DNA of 8,554 bases from a bacterium (GTDB lineage: Bacteria; Patescibacteriota; Minisyncoccia; Minisyncoccales; JAGGSE01): contig JAGGSE010000116.1 of assembly GCA_021159225.1 (NCBI GenBank), positions 1 through 8,554 on the forward strand, in the 5' to 3' direction. The position numbers and the translations under genes are program-made. The notes below the pieces were generated by a model, which saw only the letters and a list, made by a program, of their open reading frames with translations, ran no database searches and was not told where the DNA came from. Positions 1 through 4,857 of the stretch are shown here, piece by piece (position 1 is the first letter of the stretch; every line of letters begins with the position of its first letter).

Positions 1-1
1 A

Positions 2-1219
2 GAAAAGGGTATCATTTCCTCTGACTTCAGAGACCTGTATCCAAGGGGACTGCCAAGAAAATTAAAAAGGGTTCTCTCTCCAGAGGCTAGAGAAATAATG
101 GAAACCGAGTACCAACACTTAAAAGAAATAAAAAAAGAAAGAGATATACCTAAACTTCTAAACGATTGTCCAATTCATTATTTTAGATTACCTGGCGGAG
201 TTGACCTTTTTATGAAGGGGTACTTGCACAATGAAGTATGGCAAAATAAACACGGAGAATATCTCAAAAAAATGAACAAAGAAGCCAAGGTAATCTGTAT
301 TGAAGGATTTCCTAAGATTCCTTTTGGGAAAAGCCTTGAACTTCGTTGGAGCAATCCAGAGTTTCAATGGGGAGATTATGATAAACTAATGAAAGAAGCA
401 GTTGATGAAGGGTTTATAGATCTTTTTACTGAGATTGACGCCAGAGATGAATCAAAGATTGAAATGGATAGCACAGAAACGAGCCTTGGTTTGTCATTCT
501 TATTTCCAGATTTACCAGATGCCTTCTTTTCAGAATTTTTTAAATTTTTAGCAACCCAGCATCCCAAACTCGCAGAAGAAATTGGCGCTCCTGAAAAATT
601 AAAGGAATATCTTGTTGCTTTGTCAAGTACAGATATGGGAGTACCTGCAAGAAGAAGAGAAGGAGGCAGAATTTTTCGCAATGGAAAACAATATTGGTCC
701 TTTCCTTATCAGACAAAAGAAGGAAAAACCTCCTTCAAGCCTACCCTCTTTGAACTTGGTCAACATCTCTTTACCGATGCCTTGGCGGCAATCAAACTCC
801 ATCTAATTGCCAGACTAATGACAGAAGGCAAGATTAAAAAAGGTCCTATTATAGATTACGAAGGAGTAGGCCATCTGTCCAGCAAGGCATTTTTTCTAAA
901 ACACCCTGAATACGCAATGGAGGTGGTATTAAGAATGATAAATGAGTTGATGGCAGGAAGGGTAAAAAAAGGCGAAATCTCTGAAATCTATGATGTCTTT
1001 AGAAAACCAAACTGGCAGGAGGCGGTTAAAGAAATTGCCAAACTTGTTTTCAAAAAACCCTCTTCAAACGGAAAAGAACTTTTAGATGAAAAAATTGACT
1101 TTCTGGAAACCTTTAACCTTGACCCTGAAAAAATTGTTCCTTCTGATGAAGAGATTGAAAAAATAAGAGAGAAGATAAGGAAATCAGCCGCAAAAAAGGA
1201 AAAAATAGAGAATGCCTGA
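2..1219 (+). CDS. Hypothetical protein, 5'-truncated by the window; possible TraB/TIKI-like fold
   Basis: The frame is open to the window edge: codons from base 2 encode protein-like sequence (SSDFRDLYPRGLPRKLKRVL) running straight into the first ATG at 98, so the true start is probably upstream. I do not recognise a named family. Numbered from the ATG at 98, a GYLH motif (41-44) is followed by a strand ending in ICIEG (66-70), and a GVGH motif (256-259) follows the strand PIID near the C-terminus. Two GxxH motifs with a conserved Glu after the first recall the TraB/PrgY/TIKI putative metalloprotease superfamily; this is inference from motif spacing only. The C-terminal 60 residues are charged and helical. 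I saw no signal peptide or membrane segment in the visible part. It ends before a repeat-rich gap of about 310 bp, so it is not clearly in an operon with the next gene. Confidence 0.75.
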   Translation, partial: EKGIISSDFRDLYPRGLPRKLKRVLSPEAREIMETEYQHLKEIKKERDIPKLLNDCPIHYFRLPGGVDLFMKGYLHNEVWQNKHGEYLKKMNKEAKVICIEGFPKIPFGKSLELRWSNPEFQWGDYDKLMKEAVDEGFIDLFTEIDARDESKIEMDSTETSLGLSFLFPDLPDAFFSEFFKFLATQHPKLAEEIGAPEKLKEYLVALSSTDMGVPARRREGGRIFRNGKQYWSFPYQTKEGKTSFKPTLFELGQHLFTDALAAIKLHLIARLMTEGKIKKGPIIDYEGVGHLSSKAFFLKHPEYAMEVVLRMINELMAGRVKKGEISEIYDVFRKPNWQEAVKEIAKLVFKKPSSNGKELLDEKIDFLETFNLDPEKIVPSDEEIEKIREKIRKSAAKKEKIENA

Positions 1220-1229
1220 TATTAGATTT

Positions 1230-1262
1230 GTTGCTTAATATTGCTTAACCTGGTTAAGCAAC
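1230..1262. repeat. Hairpin with two competing 5' arms
   Basis: TTGCTTAAC (1241-1249), a CTG loop and GTTAAGCAA (1253-1261) form a perfect 9-bp hairpin 21 bases after the upstream stop codon. A second copy of the 5' arm, GTTGCTTAA (1230-1238), can instead pair with TTAAGCAAC (1254-1262). No T-run follows, so it is not a standard intrinsic terminator, though it could protect the 3' end of the upstream transcript. TTGCTTAACCTG recurs with one change at 2426-2437, next to the other repeat cluster. Confidence 0.5.
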
Positions 1263-1281
1263 GCCCTATTCAATTCAATTT

Positions 1282-1465
1282 CCAATTTCCAAATTCCAAT
1301 TTTCAACTAGTTTAGCGTAAAGCTCAAATCTCAAATCTACAACTCAAAGCGAAAAGCGAAACTTTTTTTCAGCTTTAAGCCTTACACTATGGCTTTGCCT
1401 TTTGCGCTTTGAGTTTTACGCTTGAATGTTGTTTGGTTATTCGCTTATTGGAATTTGGATATTGG
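1282..1465. repeat. Nested imperfect inverted repeat, MITE-like
   Basis: Three sets of arms nest around a centre near 1386. The outer arms 1282-1300 and 1447-1465 pair over 19 bp with one mismatch (CCAATTTCCAAATTCCAAT against its complement). The middle arms 1314-1327 and 1409-1422 pair over 14 bp with one G-U. A competing perfect 11-bp pairing joins AACTCAAAGCG (1341-1351) to CGCTTTGAGTT (1405-1415). The centre is AAGCC (1377-1381) facing GGCTT (1391-1395). The sequence is low-complexity and has no ORF. Non-coding length, symmetry and a position between genes suggest a small non-autonomous repeat element or a long hairpin. Together with the hairpin before it and the promoter after it, this accounts for most of the gene-free stretch 1220-1531. 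Confidence 0.5.
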
Positions 1466-1473
1466 ACTTTTTT

Positions 1474-1489
1474 AGACCACCTGGTGTCT
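1474..1489. promoter_or_regulatory. Imperfect palindrome just upstream of a promoter (possible operator)
   Basis: AGACCACCTGGTGTCT is a near-palindrome (CAC-CTG-GTG core with AGAC/TCT flanks and one extra C), ending one base before the -35 box at 1491. It could bind a repressor or activator. It is also followed by four T, so a weak terminator for upstream transcription is the alternative. Confidence 0.3.
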
Positions 1490-1490
1490 T

Positions 1491-1519
1491 TTGACTAAAC
1501 ATTAGTAAAGAGATAAAAT
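1491..1519 (+). promoter_or_regulatory. Sigma70-type promoter for the DUF2229 gene
   Basis: TTGACT (1491-1496) and TAAAAT (1514-1519) are separated by exactly 17 bp, each one base from the consensus hexamers. The start point expected about 7 bases downstream falls near 1525-1527, only a few bases before the ATG at 1532, so the predicted leader would be nearly absent. Confidence 0.6.
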
Positions 1520-1521
1520 TT

Positions 1522-1526
1522 AGGAG
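1522..1526 (+). promoter_or_regulatory. Shine-Dalgarno AGGAG for the gene starting at 1532
   Basis: AGGAG sits 5 bases upstream of the ATG at 1532 and fixes that start. It is the clearest ribosome binding site in the window; most other starts have none and rely on overlap with the previous gene. It lies at or just before the transcription start predicted from the promoter at 1491-1519, so both cannot be used fully as drawn. Confidence 0.6.
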
Positions 1527-1531
1527 TTTTT

Positions 1532-2422
1532 ATGACTATTGGCATCCCAAGGGCGCTGGTTTATTGGAAGATGCCTCTTTTTTGGGAGACATTTTTTGAG
1601 CAACTCGGTCTGAAGGTTCTTCTTTCCCCAAAAACCAACAAGGAGATTGTTAAGACAGGAAGCGAACTTTCAGATCCCGAGGCCTGTTTTTCAATCAAGG
1701 TTTATCTTGGGCACCTAAACTGGCTGGAGGGGAAATGTGATATGATTTTTGTTCCCCGGCTAAAGGCAGACAAGAGGCATTTGGAGTACTGCCCGCGATT
1801 TTTTGGCTTGCCAGACCTTGCCAAGATAATTTCTAAAACCCCGATTTTAACAGAAACATTTGACCAGAGAAAGGAGACCTTTGAAAAAACGATAGCAAAA
1901 ATAGGCAGGGCTTTGAAGAAATCTAAGGCAGAGACAGATTCCGCGCTTCGGGCAGGCCTTTTTAGGGAAAAGAAGGAGAGGGAAGAAAAAGAGAAGCAGT
2001 TTTTGGAAAAAATTAATTTGAAAAAAAAGAAGGTTATTTTGGTTTCCCATCCCTACAATCTCTATGACGATTATGTGAACATGGGAATAAAAGGAAAACT
2101 GGAGGAATTGGGGGTTTTGCCGATATTTATTGACTGGGCTCCCTTATCTGATAAGAAGTTGAGCCGGAAAGATTGGCCCAATTTTCACTGGGAGTTCGCC
2201 GAGGAAATTGCCCGAAAAATTGAGACCTTATTGGAATACCAGCCTGCCGGGGCGATTGAGGTTTCTTCTTTTGCCTGTGGTTCCGACGCCGTGATTAAAG
2301 AGTTTGTGGAAAAAAGGTTCAAGAAGGCGAAGATTCCCTTTCTTTATCTTATCATTGATGAGCAGACCGGAGAGGCAGGCTTTCAAACCCGGCTGGAGGC
2401 ATTTGTTGATACTATAGGATGA
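1532..2422 (+). CDS. Acyl-CoA dehydratase activase-related protein (DUF2229/COG3580)
   Basis: The N-terminus IGIPRALVYWKMPLFWETFFEQLG, then SPKTNKEI, matches the DUF2229 pattern of proteins related to activators of 2-hydroxyacyl-CoA dehydratases. Four cysteines stand in family-typical places: C52 (DPEACFSIKVYLGH), C69, C87 (YCPRFFGLPD) and C249 (SSFACGSDAV). They are candidate iron-sulfur or metal ligands. The C-terminal signature IDEQTGEAGFQTRLEAFVD is also typical. A lysine/glutamate-rich helix lies near residues 112-165 between the two halves. At 296 residues it is close to full length and looks intact. The protein should be cytoplasmic and suggests anaerobic life; its precise reaction is unknown for this family. 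Neither the BadF-type ATPase nor the dehydratase subunits that often accompany it are visible here. It has its own promoter and SD. Its last 20 or so bases are duplicated downstream. Confidence 0.88.
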   Translation: MTIGIPRALVYWKMPLFWETFFEQLGLKVLLSPKTNKEIVKTGSELSDPEACFSIKVYLGHLNWLEGKCDMIFVPRLKADKRHLEYCPRFFGLPDLAKIISKTPILTETFDQRKETFEKTIAKIGRALKKSKAETDSALRAGLFREKKEREEKEKQFLEKINLKKKKVILVSHPYNLYDDYVNMGIKGKLEELGVLPIFIDWAPLSDKKLSRKDWPNFHWEFAEEIARKIETLLEYQPAGAIEVSSFACGSDAVIKEFVEKRFKKAKIPFLYLIIDEQTGEAGFQTRLEAFVDTIG

Positions 2423-2540
2423 TAGTTGCTTAGCCTGTCGAGGTCAAACCTCGACTTTGTCGAGTTGTCGAGGTCAAACCTCGACTCCCTCGGCTCCATT
2501 CGTTGATACTATAGGATAGTAGGATAGTAGTTGCTGACCG
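2390..2540. repeat. Duplicated gene tail flanking two palindromic units
   Basis: CATTYGTTGATACTATAGGAT occurs at 2400-2420, as the end of the DUF2229 gene, and again at 2497-2517. Similarity extends outward: CGGCT precedes both copies and TTGCT follows both (2426-2430, 2531-2535), with short ATAG-type slippage in the second copy. Between the copies lie two identical 19-nt palindromes. The arrangement looks like a local duplication or an insertion with a duplicated flank. No coding function is visible in 2423-2552. Confidence 0.65.
2436..2494. repeat. Two 30-nt tandem units, each with a perfect palindrome
   Basis: GTCGAGGTCAAACCTCGAC occurs identically at 2437-2455 and 2467-2485. Each copy is an 8-bp perfect inverted repeat (GTCGAGGT/ACCTCGAC) with a CAA loop. 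The period is 30 nt; the remainder of the unit (TTGTCGAGT versus CCCTCGGCT) is only partly kept. The elements are more GC-rich than their flanks and resemble dispersed REP/palindromic repeats. They could block RNA decay or attenuate transcription between the DUF2229 gene and the aromatic operon, but no T-run follows them. Confidence 0.7.
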
Positions 2541-2553
2541 GTTTGGTAATAAA

Positions 2554-2627
2554 TTTGCTGAGGTATCTTGCCTCAGGAAGCACGAAGTCGCCGTGAGCGG
2601 TAAGAAGGAACAAGATGCCTCAGCAGA
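2554..2627 (+). promoter_or_regulatory. Long stem-loop in the leader of the aromatic operon
   Basis: Bases 2554-2570 pair with 2611-2627 in a continuous 17-bp stem (15 Watson-Crick pairs, 2 G-U), enclosing a 40-nt loop. CTGAGG (2558-2563) can alternatively form a local 6-bp hairpin with CCTCAG (2571-2576), so two mutually exclusive folds exist. In the loop, CACG (2581-2584) can pair with CGTG (2592-2595). I recognise no known riboswitch or T-box motif. It ends 43 bases before the ATG at 2671. It could be an RNA switch, or the inverted ends of a small repeat element. Confidence 0.45.
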
Positions 2628-2670
2628 AAAATTATCAAGAATTATTACTGAAGTAGTCAGTATAGTACAT

Positions 2671-3063
2671 ATGAGACAAAAAATAACAGAAGAGAGATTT
2701 GAGCAATTGGTTGAAAAAGCAGTAACCTCTTTGCCGGAGTATATCCGGAAGAAGATGGACAATGTGGCTATCGTTGTTGAGAAAAAGCCCTCGGCCTATG
2801 AGTTGAAGCAGGTAGGAATGAAAATGGGAAGTTTGCTTTTAGGACTTTACCAAGGGGTTCCCAAAACTGCCTGGAACAGGAGTTTTGGCATGAGATTGCC
2901 AGACAAGATTACTATTTTTCAAGAACCCATTGAGAGATTGGCTTCCTCAGCCGAGAGAATACCTGAACTGGTTCGGCTTGTTGTTTGGCATGAGGTCGCT
3001 CACCATTTTGGCATCGGGGAGAGAGAGGTAAGAAGACTTGAAGAAAAATGGAAAAGAAGATAA
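2671..3063 (+). CDS. Zincin-like metallopeptidase family protein (PF06262-type)
   Basis: The C-terminal motif HEVAHHFGI supplies an HExxH zinc site (H107, E108, H111, counted from this ATG). The order KITEERFEQLVEKAV, SLPEYIRKKMDNV, LLGLYQGVP, LPDKITIFQEP, HEVAHHFGI is that of the small zincin-like family (PF06262, formerly DUF1025). These are compact cytoplasmic proteins of about 110-140 residues whose substrates are mostly unknown. I chose the ATG at 2671 because the family domain begins there. The frame stays open to a GTG at 2593, with a weak AGGAAG 12 bases upstream, which would add 26 residues; that GTG lies in the loop of the leader stem. No SD is seen at 2671, but TATAGT at 2661-2666 could be a -10 giving a near-leaderless transcript. 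It overlaps the next gene by 16 bp, making it the first cistron of the aromatic operon. Confidence 0.88.
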   Translation: MRQKITEERFEQLVEKAVTSLPEYIRKKMDNVAIVVEKKPSAYELKQVGMKMGSLLLGLYQGVPKTAWNRSFGMRLPDKITIFQEPIERLASSAERIPELVRLVVWHEVAHHFGIGEREVRRLEEKWKRR

Positions 3064-4019
3064 ATAAAAACAGAGGTAGAATTGCCTCGCCTATTTTTAT
3101 AAGCAGTGATTTTGGGAAATTGGAAGAAAAGATAAAAACGGCAAAAAGGAAAGGAGCAGAGATAATTGAGTTGAGAATAGATTCATATCCTGGAATAAAA
3201 ATAAGCGAGGTCCGAAAACTTAAAAAAATTTTAGAAAAGCGGAAACTGCCGGCGATTTTTACCATAAGGGCAAAGGAGGAGGGCGGCCGGTTTTATTTTC
3301 CAGAGGAGAAAAAACTAAAACTGATAAGGGAAGGAATCAGATTGGGCTTTGAGTATCTGGATGTTGAGTTAACTTTCTTGGAGAAAATGAAAATTGGTCT
3401 TTCCTCCCTGAAGAGAAACCCAAAGACAAAAATCATCCTAAGTTATCATAATTTCAAAAACACCCTTAAAATTGGGGATTTAAGAAAGATTAAAAAAAGG
3501 ATGTCGGCCTTCGGTCCAGATATTATTAAAATCGCTGTTTTTTCCCAAGGAGAGGAAACAAACAGGGCTGTTTTGCGTTTAATCAGGGAAGCAAAGAAAC
3601 AGGGAGAAAATATTATTGGCATTGCTATGGGCAAAAAGGGCAAAGAGGCAAGAATAAAAGGACTTTCAGCCGGCAATTATCTAGATTATTTTGCCATTAG
3701 CAGGAAAGAAAGTACTGCCCCGGGCCAGATTTTGCTCTCCTTTTTGAAAGCAGACAAAAGCAAGGAGATTCAAAAACTCAGAGAAAAAATAGACGGGATT
3801 GACGAAAAGATTATCAACCTTATTTCTGAAAGGAAGAAGATTGCTTCAAAATTAGGCAAACTTAAAAGAGAAAGCGGTATCCCGATTTTAGATAGAAAAA
3901 GAGAAGAAGCGGTCTTAAGACAGGCAAAAAGAACTGCCAGAAGAAAGAAGGTAGATCCTTCTCTGGCGGAAAAGATATTAAAACTTTTAATTAAAGATGC
4001 CAAAAAGAGTGAAAAATAG
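3048..4019 (+). CDS. aroD: Fused type I 3-dehydroquinate dehydratase-chorismate mutase
   Basis: Residues 12-235 are a type I DHQ dehydratase, which turns 3-dehydroquinate into 3-dehydroshikimate through a Schiff base. ELRID carries E41 and D45, SYHNF the catalytic H134, DIIKIAVF the Schiff-base K161, ARIKG the substrate-binding R202, and STAPGQI Q227. After a short linker, residues 240-323 are an AroQ-type chorismate mutase (chorismate to prephenate). It aligns without gaps to the E. coli P-protein mutase: R11, R28, K39, D48, R51 and E52 correspond to R245, R262, K273, D282, R285 and E286. The E. coli Q88 position is E322, as in the yeast enzyme, and the chain stops one residue later. The start overlaps the metallopeptidase gene by 16 bp, with GAAGAA just upstream as a weak SD. 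Both activities are predicted; the fusion order is unusual and the mutase C-terminus is very short. Confidence 0.93.
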   Translation: MEKKINKNRGRIASPIFISSDFGKLEEKIKTAKRKGAEIIELRIDSYPGIKISEVRKLKKILEKRKLPAIFTIRAKEEGGRFYFPEEKKLKLIREGIRLGFEYLDVELTFLEKMKIGLSSLKRNPKTKIILSYHNFKNTLKIGDLRKIKKRMSAFGPDIIKIAVFSQGEETNRAVLRLIREAKKQGENIIGIAMGKKGKEARIKGLSAGNYLDYFAISRKESTAPGQILLSFLKADKSKEIQKLREKIDGIDEKIINLISERKKIASKLGKLKRESGIPILDRKREEAVLRQAKRTARRKKVDPSLAEKILKLLIKDAKKSEK

Positions 4020-4857
4020 TTTTTCTCCTCAAGTAAGGGTGGCGTTTCAGGGAGAACCCGGCGCCTACAGCGAGGAGGCGATATTTTTTTATTTCAATCC
4101 TTCGGTAAAGACCCTTGCCTGCAAAACATTTTTGGATGTTTTTGAGGCGTTAAAAAAGGACGAGGTGGATTTTGCCGTGGTTCCTCTTGAGAACTCCGTG
4201 GAGGGAACCGTGGGAAGCGTGTACGACCTGTTTTTGAAATATACCCTCAGTCCTTACGCTGAGATTTTTTTAAGAATAAGACACTGCCTTATCTCTTTTC
4301 CTCAGCAAACGCTAAGGTCAATAAAGGGGGTTTACTCCCATTATCAGGCATTGGGTCAGTGCCAGCGGTTTTTAGAAAAGAAAAAATACAAGGTGATTCC
4401 CTTTTATGATACTGCCGCCAGCGTAAGATTGATAAAAGAAAAGAAAATGACCAACTGGGCGGCTATTGCCTCAAAGAGGGCAGCCCAAATTTATGGAATG
4501 AAGGTCTTAAGAGAAGGAATTGAAGACAATTTTCAGAATTTTACCAGGTTTTTGGTTCTTTCAAAAAAAGAAAGAGAGCCCACAGGCAGGGACAAGACAT
4601 CTGTTATATTTGGCTTGAGGCATGTGCCCGGCGCTCTTTTTAGGGTTCTTAAAATTTTTGCCCGAAGAAGGATAAATTTAACCAAACTTGAATCAAGGCC
4701 CATTTTGGGTTCTCCCTGGGAATATAATTTTATTTTGGAATTTGAGGGGCACAGGAAAGAGAAGAAAATGAAAATTGTCCTAAAAGAGTTGGCTGAAAAT
4801 ACGACATTCTTGAAAATTATTGGTTCTTTTCCAGCCGGCTCATTTGATAAAAAATGA
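3997..4857 (+). CDS. pheA: Prephenate dehydratase with C-terminal ACT domain
   Basis: It decarboxylates and dehydrates prephenate to phenylpyruvate, the committed step to phenylalanine. The catalytic domain (about 13-190) shows FQGEPGAYS (17-25), PLENSVEG (63-70), SHYQALGQC (114-122), DTAAS (138-142) and the TRF motif T183-R184-F185. The ACT domain (about 200-280) has PGALFRVL (211-218) and ESRP (232-235), the usual phenylalanine-binding signatures, so feedback inhibition by Phe is likely. At 286 residues it has the length of stand-alone enzymes and lacks the N-terminal mutase of P-proteins; that activity is the C-terminal domain of the preceding gene. The start overlaps that gene by 23 bp in another frame and has no SD, so translation is probably coupled. 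A GTG at 4009 is an alternative start that would not affect the domain. The stop overlaps the aroA start (ATGA). Confidence 0.95.
   Translation: MPKRVKNSFSPQVRVAFQGEPGAYSEEAIFFYFNPSVKTLACKTFLDVFEALKKDEVDFAVVPLENSVEGTVGSVYDLFLKYTLSPYAEIFLRIRHCLISFPQQTLRSIKGVYSHYQALGQCQRFLEKKKYKVIPFYDTAASVRLIKEKKMTNWAAIASKRAAQIYGMKVLREGIEDNFQNFTRFLVLSKKEREPTGRDKTSVIFGLRHVPGALFRVLKIFARRRINLTKLESRPILGSPWEYNFILEFEGHRKEKKMKIVLKELAENTTFLKIIGSFPAGSFDKK

Noticed and set aside
612..806. Short forward ORF inside the first gene
   Set aside because: It lies wholly within the longer, protein-like frame and has no SD or recognisable sequence.
1474..1494. Intrinsic terminator at the 1474-1489 palindrome
   Set aside because: The stem is short with a bulge, and the T-run is only four bases and merges with the -35 box.
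2436..2494. Two 30-nt periodic palindromic units as a CRISPR array
   Set aside because: Only two units, directly adjacent, with no distinct spacers and no cas genes in the window.
2593..2670. GTG at 2593 as the metallopeptidase start
   Set aside because: The family domain begins at the ATG at 2671, the extra 26 residues show no family match I know, and the GTG sits in the loop of a long stem. It remains possible because of a weak AGGAAG 12 bases upstream.
2536..2670. T-box or aromatic amino acid leader-peptide attenuator
   Set aside because: No T-box core sequence, no short ORF rich in Phe/Tyr/Trp codons, and no stem followed by a T-run.
4570..4857. Stand-alone ACT-domain gene
   Set aside because: It is in frame and continuous with the prephenate dehydratase catalytic domain, as usual for PheA.
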